Assembly (NCBI RefSeq): GCF_000374045.1
Contig: NZ_KB893315.1
Coordinates: 270,843-334,842 of the forward strand
Source: Segetibacter koreensis DSM 18137
Lineage (GTDB): Bacteria > Bacteroidota > Bacteroidia > Chitinophagales > Chitinophagaceae
DNA length: 64,000 nt
Direction of reading: 5' to 3'
The notes under the pieces were generated by a model. That model was not told the DNA's origin. It saw nothing but the letters and a program-made list of their open reading frames with translations, and did no database searches. Of this stretch, positions 36,337 to 45,811 are shown in pieces. Numbering within the stretch: the stretch's first letter is position 1; every line of letters starts with the position of its first letter. Made by a program: the position numbers and the translations under genes.

Positions 36337-38491
36337 AGTTTGGGGTGGAATTGAATGTTCCCTAAACAGGGTTGAGGACAGGTATATGGATCAGTTGGAT
36401 TTATCTGGCCATTATAAAAGAGGTTATGACGATATAAAACGTTTTGCAGATTTAGGAATAAAAGCATTGCGATATCCAATTTTATGGGAAAAACATGCTC
36501 CGCAAGAAGATACAATAATAGACTGGAGTTCTAGCAATGAAAGATTAACAGAAATGCACCAAGCCGGCATCACTCCGATCGCCGGCTTGGTGCATCATGG
36601 CAGTGGACCTATGTACGCTGACTTTTTTAATGGCAGTTTTGAAGAAGGCCTTGCCACTTATTCAAAAAAAGTAGCCACTAACTTTCCGGAGATTCAATAT
36701 TATACCCCTGTAAATGAGCCATTAACTACAGCACGGTTTTGTGGTATGTATGGCCACTGGTATCCACATAAAACAACTGATCTGGACTTTCTAACAATTT
36801 TGCTTGCGGAATGTAAGGGTACAGTCTTAGCCATGAAAGCTATACGGGAAATAAACCCAAAAGCAAAACTGGTACAAACGGAAGACCTGGGTAAAACACA
36901 CAGCTCTCCGAAACTCAGGTACCAACGGGAATTTGAGAACAACCGTCGATGGCTGTCTTTCGACCTGCTTTGCGGAATGATTAACGAAGGTCACCCTTTG
37001 TGGGAATATCTTTTATGGGTGGGTTTAAAAAAAGAAGACCTGTTATTTTTTATAAACAATCCTTGTCCTCCTGATATTCTTGGAATTAATCATTATGTAA
37101 CGTCTGAAAGATGGCTGGATGAAAGACTTGAACGCTTTCCTGCACACTGCGTTGGAGGAAACGGAAGGCATGTTTATGCGGATGTTGAAGCAGTCAGGGT
37201 CGGTAAAAATCAAGGTCCTCAAGCTCTTTTTAAAGAGGTGTGGGACCGGTATAATATATCAATTGCAATTACAGAAGTTCATTTGCACTGTTCCCGGGAA
37301 GAACAGCTAAGATGGTTTTACCAGGTTTGGAATGCAGCTAAAAATTTACAGAAAAAAGGCGCCGATATTAAAGCAGTTACTGCATGGGCACTTTTAGGTT
37401 CCTTTGATTGGTGCAGCTTACTTACAAAGCCAGTTGGAAAATATGAACCGGGTTTATTTGATATAAGAAGCGCTGAACCAAGGACTACAGCACTCACTAA
37501 ACTTGTCACCTCGCTCGCTCTTAACAATGACTATTACCATCCAATCTTACAGGAAGAAGGATGGTGGCACAGGCCTATTGCAGTGTTATACAATATTGCC
37601 GGCAAAAACCCACCAGCAGGAAGGAAGGAAAAGAAGAAGGACAAACGCCCTTTAATTATTATCGGTAAAACAGGAACACTTGGAAAGGCGGTTAGCAGGA
37701 TTTGCAACTACCGCGCAATTCATCACATAGACCTGGGCAGGGATGATGTAAATATTGCAGATATCGACGACATTGAAAGAATGATTAAACAATACAAACC
37801 CTGGGCGGTTATAAATACAGCAGGATATGTAAAAGTTGATGACGCTGAAAAAGAAGTTGAAAGTTGTTTTCATATTAACAGTGTTGCTCCCAAACATCTA
37901 TCAATTGCATGCAAAAAGTACGGTGTACAATTTGTAACCTATTCGTCAGACCTTGTATTTGACGGCAAGAAAAACAATCCTTATCTTGAGAGTGACATTG
38001 TATCGCCACTAAATACTTATGGGCAAAGCAAAGCGATAGCAGAAGAAAGCGTTTTATATCATAATTCTGACGCACTCATCATCCGTACAAGCGCTTTTTT
38101 TGGCCCCTGGGATGAATACAACTTTGTTCATTTTGCACTTAAATCATTAAAAAACGAAGAAACTTTCTCCGCGGCTAAGGATGTTTTTATTTCACCTACT
38201 TATGTTCCGGATCTTGCACATGCTTCACTCGATCTTTTAATAGATGAGGCATCAGGTATTTGTAATGTCTCAAACAAAGGAAGTATTAGCTGGGCTATGT
38301 TAGTATCAGAAATTGCAAACAGAAGCGGGTATAATCCAAAATACTTTAGACCCGTGACTTTAGCAGAAATGAACCTTCCAGCATCAAGACCTGCTTATAG
38401 TGTTCTTGATACTGAAAAGGGATTTGAACTGCCATCTTTAGACCATGCTTTGGGAATGTTTTTTAGAGAGCAGGAATGTCTTTCTATATAA
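36305..38491 (+). CDS. Fusion of a GH1-like glycosidase and an RmlD-like sugar-nucleotide reductase
   Basis: The 728-residue protein has a GH1-type TIM barrel in residues 1-420: E138 in YTPVNEP is the acid/base and E324 in AITEVH the nucleophile. Residues 448-728 are an RmlD-type reductase with NAD motif IIGKTGTLGKAV, INTAGYVKVDDAE, the YSSDLVFDG loop and Y572-GQS-K576. It has no signal peptide, so the barrel acts in the cytoplasm. The gene starts inside the glf fusion and shares 32 bases with it. Inference: this enzyme makes a deoxysugar nucleotide and trims or transfers glycan for the same pathway as the preceding GT-UGM protein. A hydrolase in the cytoplasm is odd, so transglycosylase activity is possible. 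Confidence 0.85.
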   Translation: MKKGSTKNKIEVWGGIECSLNRVEDRYMDQLDLSGHYKRGYDDIKRFADLGIKALRYPILWEKHAPQEDTIIDWSSSNERLTEMHQAGITPIAGLVHHGSGPMYADFFNGSFEEGLATYSKKVATNFPEIQYYTPVNEPLTTARFCGMYGHWYPHKTTDLDFLTILLAECKGTVLAMKAIREINPKAKLVQTEDLGKTHSSPKLRYQREFENNRRWLSFDLLCGMINEGHPLWEYLLWVGLKKEDLLFFINNPCPPDILGINHYVTSERWLDERLERFPAHCVGGNGRHVYADVEAVRVGKNQGPQALFKEVWDRYNISIAITEVHLHCSREEQLRWFYQVWNAAKNLQKKGADIKAVTAWALLGSFDWCSLLTKPVGKYEPGLFDIRSAEPRTTALTKLVTSLALNNDYYHPILQEEGWWHRPIAVLYNIAGKNPPAGRKEKKKDKRPLIIIGKTGTLGKAVSRICNYRAIHHIDLGRDDVNIADIDDIERMIKQYKPWAVINTAGYVKVDDAEKEVESCFHINSVAPKHLSIACKKYGVQFVTYSSDLVFDGKKNNPYLESDIVSPLNTYGQSKAIAEESVLYHNSDALIIRTSAFFGPWDEYNFVHFALKSLKNEETFSAAKDVFISPTYVPDLAHASLDLLIDEASGICNVSNKGSISWAMLVSEIANRSGYNPKYFRPVTLAEMNLPASRPAYSVLDTEKGFELPSLDHALGMFFREQECLSI
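36554..36595. repeat. Perfect 15-bp inverted repeat inside a coding sequence
   Basis: 36554-36568 and 36581-36595 are exact reverse complements with a 12-base loop. It lies within the GH1 domain and encodes MHQAG-ITPI-AGLVH. It would form a very stable GC-rich hairpin in the mRNA. Confidence 0.8.
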
Positions 38492-38643
38492 ATAAAAATA
38501 ATTAAAACAAGGTCCCGATAGTCTTTTTGAAGAAAACCAGGACATTGTTTATTAGGATGAATAGAATAAATTGAAACTCGGCCAATATTTAACTGACATC
38601 ACTTAAGCGGAACTGGTTTAGCCTGAAATACTGCAACTAAGCG

Positions 38644-39630
38644 TTATAAATAACTTCCCGTAGAAAAATAGTTTATCTCTTTCGAAAAATCAAGCATAGG
38701 CAATCTTTCTTGTAAACGCTTTACGGCATGCAGGGTATTTAGTAGAAATAGTTTATGAGACTCTGTTTCCGGTTGAAAAGGTTTATGTTTATAACCATTA
38801 TTTATTCTCTTGATTTCTTCCATAATAACCCGCGCCTCTTCACTGATAAAGCTTTGCTCAAATTTATTAAACACAAATTCGGTAGCGGCATAATTAGGAT
38901 GAACAAGATCAATATCATAAAAGCGGTAATCTCTTAAAACATCAATAACCAATTCATAAGCCGGAAAATAATGAATGTGGTCGTACTTATCTACAAGGCA
39001 ATGAACAGCTTCTATCAGTCTTGCCTTACTTCTGTTATTTTCAACAACTCCATCTCTGATATGACGCACCGGGCTGATAGTAAAAATAATTTTCAGAGCC
39101 GGATTAAAACTTTTTAAATATTGCATGCTTTCTTCCAGGCAAATTACTGTCTCTTCTGTAGCTAATAAATGCTTTGTAAACCATTGTCCCGGCGCTCTAT
39201 GACAATTAGCTACAGGTCGATTGTTTTCAACCAACCGATATGAAAATGAAGAACCGAGTGTTATTATTAGCCAGTCAGAAGTTTGCAAATGATCATGCGC
39301 CTTTATCTGACATTCATTAATCCGTTTTAAGACTTCACCTGCAACCATTCCTGAGAATACCGAATGATGATTCCAGCTTTGCCAAAGCTCATTCAAATAA
39401 AAAAGATCAGAATGTTCATACTGTTTTGAATTAATGTAAGAATTAAGACTTTTACTAACACTTACAGGATCAAACAAAATACCATTGGGATTTTGCAAAA
39501 CATTAAACTTCAGCTCATGCAGACGTCGCCCAATATGATCAGTAAAGCAGGAACCAATGAGAAAAATATTATCTGAATAAGTAATTTTTTTTGAAGGTGA
39601 TTTAATATCCACATCCAACATCAGTTTCAT
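38644..39630 (-). CDS. GSCFA-domain protein
   Basis: The 328-residue protein opens with a short strand and the family motif IFLIGSCFTDHIGRRL, then NPNGILFDP and the LIITLGSSFSY strand. GSCFA proteins (PF08885) are named for this motif and have an SGNH/GDSL-hydrolase-like layout, so a deacetylase or esterase role is inferred, not shown. There is no signal peptide. It is transcribed opposite the sugar-fusion operon and ends 152 bases from it (convergent). Candidates for function include modification of a polysaccharide or lipid, but nothing here decides. Confidence 0.85.
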   Translation of the reverse strand: MKLMLDVDIKSPSKKITYSDNIFLIGSCFTDHIGRRLHELKFNVLQNPNGILFDPVSVSKSLNSYINSKQYEHSDLFYLNELWQSWNHHSVFSGMVAGEVLKRINECQIKAHDHLQTSDWLIITLGSSFSYRLVENNRPVANCHRAPGQWFTKHLLATEETVICLEESMQYLKSFNPALKIIFTISPVRHIRDGVVENNRSKARLIEAVHCLVDKYDHIHYFPAYELVIDVLRDYRFYDIDLVHPNYAATEFVFNKFEQSFISEEARVIMEEIKRINNGYKHKPFQPETESHKLFLLNTLHAVKRLQERLPMLDFSKEINYFSTGSYL

Positions 39631-39778
39631 ACACTACTTTTAATATTAAAGATACTTCAGCCATTGCACACTCTTCCCCAAACCCTTCAAAACAATTAGA
39701 CTATTATGTAAAAAGGCGAAAAATAGAAACTGGTATTTCTTAGTTATTTACTAACAACACCATTTGAAGGAATAAAGT

Positions 39779-39865
39779 ATGGGACAACAGGCAAAAAAAT
39801 TACCGCAAAAAACATTGCAAAAAGCCAATTTGAATAAATCGCAAAAGTTAATGAAGGGACTATAA
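39779..39865 (+). CDS. Possible 28-residue basic peptide
   Basis: ATG 39779 opens a 28-codon frame rich in Lys and Gln (MGQQAKKLPQKT, ending KLMKGL) and preceded by the Shine-Dalgarno-like GAAGGAATAAAGT. It ends 4 bases before the stop codon of the convergent cbpM gene. No homologue is known to me. It could be a real microprotein or a chance frame. Confidence 0.3.
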   Translation: MGQQAKKLPQKTLQKANLNKSQKLMKGL

Positions 39866-39868
39866 AGC

Positions 39869-40165
39869 TCAGACCTTTTCATACAAGCTCAGCCTGTTTT
39901 TTAAACTTGTTATTTCCGACTGTAAATCTTTAATACGTCCTAACAAATGGGTAATGGCATCAATGCCCTCAAGATTAATATCAAGATCATAATGAAGCCT
40001 TGCTAATTGTTCTAATTTTTTAAGTTCGGCCTGTGGAATATAATAGGTTTCTTCTACTGAAGTTACCTCTATCAATCCAAATTGTTTGAGAGAGTTTATA
40101 AATGACAGACCCACGTTGTAATGGGAACAAAATTCTTCAGCAAGTATTAAATCATTTGTTTGCAT
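39869..40165 (-). CDS. cbpM: Chaperone modulator CbpM
   Basis: The 98-residue protein is a MerR-like helix-turn-helix domain (LILAEEFCSHYNVGLSFINSL, ...EETYYIPQAELKKLEQL) with a C-terminal coiled coil (LGRIKDLQSEITSLKNRLSLYEK). This is the CbpM family, which binds the J-domain of CbpA and regulates it. The cbpA gene ends-to-starts 17 bases upstream on the same strand, the usual pairing, which supports the call. Confidence 0.88.
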   Translation of the reverse strand: MQTNDLILAEEFCSHYNVGLSFINSLKQFGLIEVTSVEETYYIPQAELKKLEQLARLHYDLDINLEGIDAITHLLGRIKDLQSEITSLKNRLSLYEKV

Positions 40166-40182
40166 AAGTAAAACTTTTACAT

Positions 40183-41076
40183 TTAAGATGCAGCCAATTC
40201 CCTGAAAAGTTCTTTTTGCCTCTCGGTCAGATTAGTGGGAATTTTTACAGAATAAGTAATATACAAATCACCAAAATGCCCTTCGCTTTTATACACCGGA
40301 AAACCTTTTCCTTTCAATCTTATTTTAGTTCCGTTTTGTGTTTCCGGATTTACTTTCAATTTTATTTTACCCGATAGTGTATCAAGCATAACATCTCCGC
40401 CTAAGATGGCTGTATAAAGATCTATTTCTACAGTAGTATATACATCAGTTCCCGCGCGCTTAAACCTGGGATGATCTGCAATTACAAAAGTAATATAAAG
40501 GTCGCCATTCGGTCCGCCATTAATGCCTGGTCCGCCATGGCCTTTTAATTTAATAACCTGCCCGTTTTCAACCCCTGCCGGAATGGTGATTCTTATATTC
40601 TTTCCATTAACTGTTAGTGTTTGCTTATGCGTCGTGTATGCATCTTCCAGGTTCAAATGCAACTCGGCGTTATAATCCTCGCCCCTAAATTTCGCTTGTC
40701 TGCCGCTGCGCCCCCCTCCTCCTGACTGTCCAAACATCGAAGAAAAAAAATCTGAAAAATCGCCTCCATACTCAGATCCTGAAAAACTGTATCCGTCCGC
40801 GTCGCTGGTTTGCCGCCTTTGTGACTGGCGGGCTTTTTCAAATTCTTCTGCATGTTTCCAGTCGCTGCCATATTCATCGTATTTCTTACGCTTTTCAGGG
40901 TCGCTGAGCACCTCATTGGCTTCGTTTATTTGCTGAAATTTTTTATTAGCTTCCTTATCATTTGGATTTAGATCAGGATGATATTTTCTTGCCAATTTGC
41001 GGTAAGCACTTTTAATGTCGCTTTCACTTGCCTTTTTATCTACACCTAGTATTTTATAGTAATCAACAAACTCCAT
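40183..41076 (-). CDS. cbpA: DnaJ-like co-chaperone CbpA
   Basis: The 297-residue protein has an N-terminal J-domain with the HPD motif (H33-P34-D35 in RKYHPDLNP) and two DnaJ C-terminal beta domains ([27 protein letters not shown]). A Gly/Ser-rich linker (residues about 85-125) replaces the zinc finger of DnaJ, as in CbpA. Role: stimulates DnaK in the cytoplasm; the E. coli relative also binds DNA. It is the first gene of the cbpA-cbpM pair. Confidence 0.93.
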   Translation of the reverse strand: MEFVDYYKILGVDKKASESDIKSAYRKLARKYHPDLNPNDKEANKKFQQINEANEVLSDPEKRKKYDEYGSDWKHAEEFEKARQSQRRQTSDADGYSFSGSEYGGDFSDFFSSMFGQSGGGGRSGRQAKFRGEDYNAELHLNLEDAYTTHKQTLTVNGKNIRITIPAGVENGQVIKLKGHGGPGINGGPNGDLYITFVIADHPRFKRAGTDVYTTVEIDLYTAILGGDVMLDTLSGKIKLKVNPETQNGTKIRLKGKGFPVYKSEGHFGDLYITYSVKIPTNLTERQKELFRELAAS

Positions 41077-41226
41077 AAATAATTTTCACAGATTGATTAA
41101 TCCATTTTCAAATCATTATTTTCATACTGGCAAACTTCATTTAATACCAAACCTTGAAATATTCGCACAAATCTGTTCCCCGAATATTAGAGAAGCCGAT
41201 ATCAAAATAAAATTTACCAGTCCTTA

Positions 41227-41234
41227 CAAATATA
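41227..41234 (-). promoter_or_regulatory. Candidate -7 box for cbpA-cbpM
   Basis: The minus strand reads TATATTTG, a TAnnTTTG match, 151 bases before the cbpA ATG. The long leader makes this only a weak candidate. Confidence 0.3.
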
Positions 41235-41388
41235 GTAATAGTATTGGCTGTATTAAAATGTTGAAATACTTTTATTCTTTGTGTTAACTGAGTTTTGCAT
41301 CTACCTTACAGAATGTCAAAACTTCCTTTCAAAAAATCCACTAGTCCAAAAACCAATTAGAAAAGTAATTGATAAAAAAAACAAAATA

Positions 41389-42129
41389 TTGAATTATATA
41401 TTAGAAATAGCTGTTAATGATTATCTCTCTGCAGCTTCTGCAATAAAAGGAGGCGCAGACCGCATAGAACTTTGCAGTGCTTTATCTGAAGGTGGCGTTA
41501 CTACTTCTCATGGCGTGATAAAAAAATGCCAGGAAGATTTTACTATTCCCATTTCCCCAATAATACGCCCGCGTGCCGGTGACTTTTTGTATAGTGAAGA
41601 AGAATTTGACATTATACAAAAAGATGTTCTTTTCTGCAGGCAGGCAGGTTGTGCCGGTATAGTTACCGGCTTTTTGCTACCTGATGGAAATATTGATATT
41701 GAGCGTACAAGTATTATTACTACAATAGCTTATCCAATGGAGGTTACTTTTCACCGCGCTTTTGACAGGTGTCGCAATCCTTTTTCAGCTATGGAAGATA
41801 TAATCAGTGCTGGTTGTAATCGCATACTTACTTCCGCTCAAAAAACAAAAGCACCAGAAGGAACAGAACTCATAAAACAATTAATAGAAGCTGCAAAAGG
41901 TAGAATTATTATAATGCCTGGAAGTGGGGTAAGAAAAGAAAATATAAGAGATTTGGCAGAGAAAACCGGTGCAACAGAATTTCATTCCTCAGTTAAAAGT
42001 TTATCCAAAAGCAAAATGGAATTTATACACCCCACATTTGCTGAAATGGAAGGCGAATATTTGCAAGCTACAGTTGACTCAAATGATGTAAAGGCACTCC
42101 GGGAGGCTTTACCTGGCGCAGGGCGGTAG
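41389..42129 (+). CDS. cutC: CutC-family copper homeostasis protein
   Basis: The protein has the CutC TIM-barrel sequence: LEIAVNDYLSAASAIKGGADRIELC, given here as LEIAVNDYLSA and GGADRIELCSALSEGGVT, then IRPRAGDFLYSEEE, VTFHRAFD, and GRIIIMPGSGV. An open frame runs from GTG 41281 (282 residues), but the family begins at the position of TTG 41389, and the first 36 residues have no family character, so 41389 is chosen; either start is uncertain. The name comes from copper tolerance in E. coli, where its direct role is disputed. It stands 51 bases upstream of the amidase gene on the same strand. Confidence 0.82.
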   Translation: MNYILEIAVNDYLSAASAIKGGADRIELCSALSEGGVTTSHGVIKKCQEDFTIPISPIIRPRAGDFLYSEEEFDIIQKDVLFCRQAGCAGIVTGFLLPDGNIDIERTSIITTIAYPMEVTFHRAFDRCRNPFSAMEDIISAGCNRILTSAQKTKAPEGTELIKQLIEAAKGRIIIMPGSGVRKENIRDLAEKTGATEFHSSVKSLSKSKMEFIHPTFAEMEGEYLQATVDSNDVKALREALPGAGR

Positions 42130-42180
42130 ACGCCTTTGTATTTTATAATTATCAGTTTGGCCTTAATTAATTTCACTTTT

Positions 42181-43851
42181 ATGAAATCAAATTTATTTGT
42201 TGTAAGAATAAAGATTGCGCTTGCTTTTCTGCTTTTTTTTAACCATCATATTAACGCGCAGGATAGTATTATAACAGCGCAAATTGCAAATACAGAGAAA
42301 ATGTATGATCTGCATTTTACGCCCGCCAAAAGGGACTCAATGGTTGATCAATTGAAAATATACCTGCAATATTACAGGTATGTTCATTCGTTTAACCTGC
42401 CTAACAGTGTGCCCCTGCCTCAATGGTTTGACCCCGTATTACCCGAAATGAATTTCAATACTAAACAAAACAAGATTTATTGGAATATTCCTGAAAATGT
42501 TACGATGCCAAAAGATACGAATGAGCTTGCTTTTTATTCTATACTTCAGTTAGCATCCCTTATAAAACACAAAAAGATTACTTCTTCAGAACTGACAAAA
42601 TTTTTTATTTCCCGGTTAAAGCAATATGGGGATACGCTGCATTGTGTAATAAGCCTGACAGAAGATATTGCACTAAAACAGGCTAAAAAGGCAGATGATG
42701 ATTTGGCAAGAGGCATATATAAAAGTCCCTTGCAAGGAATTCCTTATGGTTTAAAAGATCTGTTTGCAGTAAAAGAGACTAAAACTACTTTTGGTACAAC
42801 ACCCTATAAAGACCAATTAATAAATGAAGATGCATTTGTATATACACAACTTGAAAAAGCAGGAGCGGTACTGGTTGCCAAATTATCTTTAGGAGAGCTG
42901 GCAATGGATGATATCTGGTTTGGAGGCCAAACGAAAAATCCGTGGAACCTTAAACAGGGCTCAAATGGTTCTTCGGCAGGTTCTGCTTCCGCAACGGTTG
43001 CAGGGCTTGTTCCGTTTGCAATAGGAACTGAGACTTATGGTTCTATCGTTGCTCCATCGGCTATTTGCGGTGCTACAGGCCTCAGACCTACTTTTGGAAG
43101 CATAGCCAGAACGGGTGCAATGACATTAGCATGGACATCGGACAGAATTGGCCCTATATGCAGAAGCGCAGAAGACGCTGCAATTGTGTTTGCTTATAGT
43201 CATGGAGCAGACAGTACCGACAGAGCCTCGAGAACAATGCCTTTTAATTACACCGGCACGGCTGACTTTCTTAATATGAAAGTTGCTTACGCAAAAAATT
43301 ACATTGACACATTACCCGCTAACAGCTCAGAAAAAAATGTGATCGCTACCTTGCAAAATGCAGGAGTAAAAATTACTCCGATTGATTTTCCAGCCAACCT
43401 TCATACAAATGATTTACTGGTTACCATATGGGCCGCCGAGTCTGCGGCTGCTTTTGACCCGCTCACCCGTAGCGGAGAAGATGCAAAAATGGCACAACAG
43501 TGGAAAAGCCGTTACCCAAATATGTTTAGAAGTGCAAGGTTTATTCCTGCTGTAGAATATTTAAACGTTTGCCGTTTGCGTTACCTGGTCATGCAACAAG
43601 CTTTTCCTCTTTTAAGGCAATATGATATTATTATCGTTCCAAGTATGGCTGATGAACCAATGGCTTTAACCTGCCTTACCGGCAATCCGTGTATTACTTT
43701 GCCCTCAGGATTTTCGCCAGATGGCTCTCCCACAAGCATTACATTTATAGGTGGAAAATTATTTAGTGAAGCCGCTATAACAGCCTTTGCAAAAAAGTTT
43801 CAATTGTTGACGAATTACCATTTGCAACATCCTGAAATGTTTAAAAAATGA
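42181..43851 (+). CDS. Amidase-signature-family hydrolase, exported
   Basis: The 556-residue protein has a signal peptide (KIALAFLLFFNHHINAQ) after ATG 42181; the longer frame starting at TTG 42136 has none. The amidase signature is clear: Lys in GLKDLFAVK, then the Gly/Ser-rich GSNGSSAGSASATVAGL and GTETYGSIVAPSAICG stretches carrying the Ser-cisSer-Lys catalytic site. Family role: hydrolysis of amides; substrate not evident. Compared with other amidases there is a 120-residue N-terminal extension between the signal peptide and the core, with a predicted helical makeup. It follows cutC with a 51-base gap. Confidence 0.9.
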   Translation: MKSNLFVVRIKIALAFLLFFNHHINAQDSIITAQIANTEKMYDLHFTPAKRDSMVDQLKIYLQYYRYVHSFNLPNSVPLPQWFDPVLPEMNFNTKQNKIYWNIPENVTMPKDTNELAFYSILQLASLIKHKKITSSELTKFFISRLKQYGDTLHCVISLTEDIALKQAKKADDDLARGIYKSPLQGIPYGLKDLFAVKETKTTFGTTPYKDQLINEDAFVYTQLEKAGAVLVAKLSLGELAMDDIWFGGQTKNPWNLKQGSNGSSAGSASATVAGLVPFAIGTETYGSIVAPSAICGATGLRPTFGSIARTGAMTLAWTSDRIGPICRSAEDAAIVFAYSHGADSTDRASRTMPFNYTGTADFLNMKVAYAKNYIDTLPANSSEKNVIATLQNAGVKITPIDFPANLHTNDLLVTIWAAESAAAFDPLTRSGEDAKMAQQWKSRYPNMFRSARFIPAVEYLNVCRLRYLVMQQAFPLLRQYDIIIVPSMADEPMALTCLTGNPCITLPSGFSPDGSPTSITFIGGKLFSEAAITAFAKKFQLLTNYHLQHPEMFKK

Positions 43852-43955
43852 TAGAAGAAGAATCATATTAAATCACGATGAAAGTACTTCTTCGACTCTT
43901 CTTTTTTCCTTCAAAAAAGTTTCATTTCTTTCATTAAAATATTTCGAACAATTCT

Positions 43956-44975
43956 TCAAATTACATTTACTTCTCGTTCGAGCATTATACCAAACTTATT
44001 CTCCACACTATGCATTATTTGAGTTGATAAATCATAAATGTCAATACCATTTGCATTGCCATAATTTACCAGCACCAAAGCCTGCTTTTCATGACATCCC
44101 ACATCTCCTTTTCTATAGCCCTTCCAACCACACTGTTCTATCAGCCATCCTGCCGCCACTTTTACCGTGTCATGTTTTGCAGAAAAACCAATAATACCCG
44201 GAAACTCTGCTTGTAACCTTTCAAATTGATCTTTTGGTATAGTAGGATTTTTAAAAAAGCTTCCAGCATTGCCTGTAATGTTGGGATCTGGAAGTTTGCT
44301 TTCACGAATATTTATAACAGCTTTTGATATGGCAGCAATAGACAAATCCTTAACGCCCATTTTATCAAGTTCCTGCTGAATAGCACCGTAACTGGTATTG
44401 AACACAGGATGCTTTTTCAATTTAAATGTAACACTGGTAATTACAAACTTTCCTTTATATTTTCTTTTAAATATACTCTCCCGGTAGCCAAAGCGACAAT
44501 CTTTTGCCGAGAACGTTCGTAACTTATTTTCTTTTATGTTGTATGCTTCCAATTCATAAAATACGTCTTTGATTTCTACTCCGTACGCACCTATATTTTG
44601 CATAGGACTTGCTCCTACACTTCCAGGTATTAAACTAAGGTTTTCAACTCCTGCAAAGTAATTTTCGATACAAAATAGCACAAACTTGTGCCAGTTTTCT
44701 CCAGCTGCTGCCCGTACGTAAACATGTTTTGAATCCTGGGACAATACTTCGATTCCGTGCATTTCGTTTATTGCTACCAATCCTCTGTAATCATGCGTAA
44801 GCAGTATGTTGCTGCCACCACCAAGAACAAGCACCGGAACTTCGTTTTGTAACGAATCAAAATCAAAGACTTCACCGAGTTCTTGTAATGAAGAGAATTT
44901 CGTAAAATACCGGGCTGTGGCATTAATATGAAAGGTATTATATGGTTTAAGTGAAATATTTTCCTGAATTTGCAT
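43956..44975 (-). CDS. murB: UDP-N-acetylenolpyruvoylglucosamine reductase MurB
   Basis: The 339-residue protein matches MurB: NTFHINATARYF near the start, the FAD loop VLGGGSNILL, PGSVGASPMQNIGAYGVE, YRESIFK and the catalytic Ser in NAGSFFKNP. Role: NADPH-dependent second step of UDP-MurNAc synthesis. The open frame extends 100 codons upstream to 45275, but that part overlaps the divergent gene at 45007; the family start and ATG 44975 fit better. It is the only murein-precursor gene here besides mpl. Confidence 0.93.
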   Translation of the reverse strand: MQIQENISLKPYNTFHINATARYFTKFSSLQELGEVFDFDSLQNEVPVLVLGGGSNILLTHDYRGLVAINEMHGIEVLSQDSKHVYVRAAAGENWHKFVLFCIENYFAGVENLSLIPGSVGASPMQNIGAYGVEIKDVFYELEAYNIKENKLRTFSAKDCRFGYRESIFKRKYKGKFVITSVTFKLKKHPVFNTSYGAIQQELDKMGVKDLSIAAISKAVINIRESKLPDPNITGNAGSFFKNPTIPKDQFERLQAEFPGIIGFSAKHDTVKVAAGWLIEQCGWKGYRKGDVGCHEKQALVLVNYGNANGIDIYDLSTQIMHSVENKFGIMLEREVNVI

Positions 44976-44980
44976 TACGA

Positions 44981-44988
44981 TAATTTTG
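44981..44988 (+). promoter_or_regulatory. Candidate -7 box for the 45007 gene
   Basis: TAATTTTG is a TAnnTTTG match in the 31-base gap between the divergent murB and 45007 genes, 18 bases before the ATG. Confidence 0.4.
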
Positions 44989-45006
44989 AACTTAAAAATA
45001 AAAGGT

Positions 45007-45675
45007 ATGCAATCATTTACTGCTGTAGTGGTCGGTGCCACCGGTCTAATTGGCGAACAGCTGGTACAACAATTATTGAATGATCCCGCTTTTTCAAAAG
45101 TAAGAATACTTGTAAGAAGACAGGTAAAATTATCACATCCGAAGCTGGAAGTCGAAATAGTAAATTTTGATAATCTTACTGAATATCGTCGAAAACTCGG
45201 GCAGGGCGATTGCATTTTCTGTTGTATCGGTACGACAGAAAAAAAGGTGAAGGGGGATAAAAAAGCATATCGCAAAATTGATGTCGATATTCCTTTAAAC
45301 GCGGCAAAAATGGGTAAGGATGCCGGTTTTACAAAATACTTACTTGTTTCTGCAGTTGGTGCAGATGCTCATTCCAAGAATTTTTATTTGCGCTTTAAAG
45401 GAGAGCTTGAAAGAGAAATTGCAGATGTAAACTTTCATAGCTTCCACGTTTTTCGTCCAAGTATTTTATTTGGAGAAAGAAAGGAATTTCGCCTGGCCGA
45501 ATCAATCGGAAAAGGTGTGATGCAAGGTCTTTCAGGGTTATTTGCCGGAAAATTGAAAAAATACAGGGGAATTGATTCTGCAGATGTCGCAAGGGCAATG
45601 GTAGCTGCAGCAAAGTCTGATGGAAAAGGAATGTACGTTCACCATTATGATGATATGATGAGAGTTAGTTCATAG
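45007..45675 (+). CDS. NAD(P)-binding oxidoreductase, HTATIP2-like
   Basis: The 222-residue protein begins with a Rossmann fold: VVVGATGLIGEQLV near residue 6, CCIGTTEKK and YLLVSAVGADAHSKNFY, in the style of NAD(P)H-binding HTATIP2/YwnB-like short-chain proteins. ATG 45007 directly precedes the fold; a TTG in frame at 44986 lies inside the -7 box. The catalytic YxxxK of classical dehydrogenases is not obvious, so enzyme activity is uncertain. It diverges from murB over 31 bases and converges with the M28 peptidase. Confidence 0.82.
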   Translation: MQSFTAVVVGATGLIGEQLVQQLLNDPAFSKVRILVRRQVKLSHPKLEVEIVNFDNLTEYRRKLGQGDCIFCCIGTTEKKVKGDKKAYRKIDVDIPLNAAKMGKDAGFTKYLLVSAVGADAHSKNFYLRFKGELEREIADVNFHSFHVFRPSILFGERKEFRLAESIGKGVMQGLSGLFAGKLKKYRGIDSADVARAMVAAAKSDGKGMYVHHYDDMMRVSS

Positions 45676-45811
45676 GTAAAACTTTTTTTGTACAGTTCTT
45701 TCTTTGTGAAACTTTTCTTGCGATCTGTTGCGTAACATAAATAGCAGCTGCTACATTTCTATTTCTCGTTACTCTCCTTGTTTTATTGCTCGGGTCGAAA
45801 ACAATTTATTA

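Noticed and set aside
44976-45275. 100-codon N-terminal extension of MurB
   Set aside because: It overlaps the divergent gene at 45007 and has no MurB character; ATG 44975 matches the family start.
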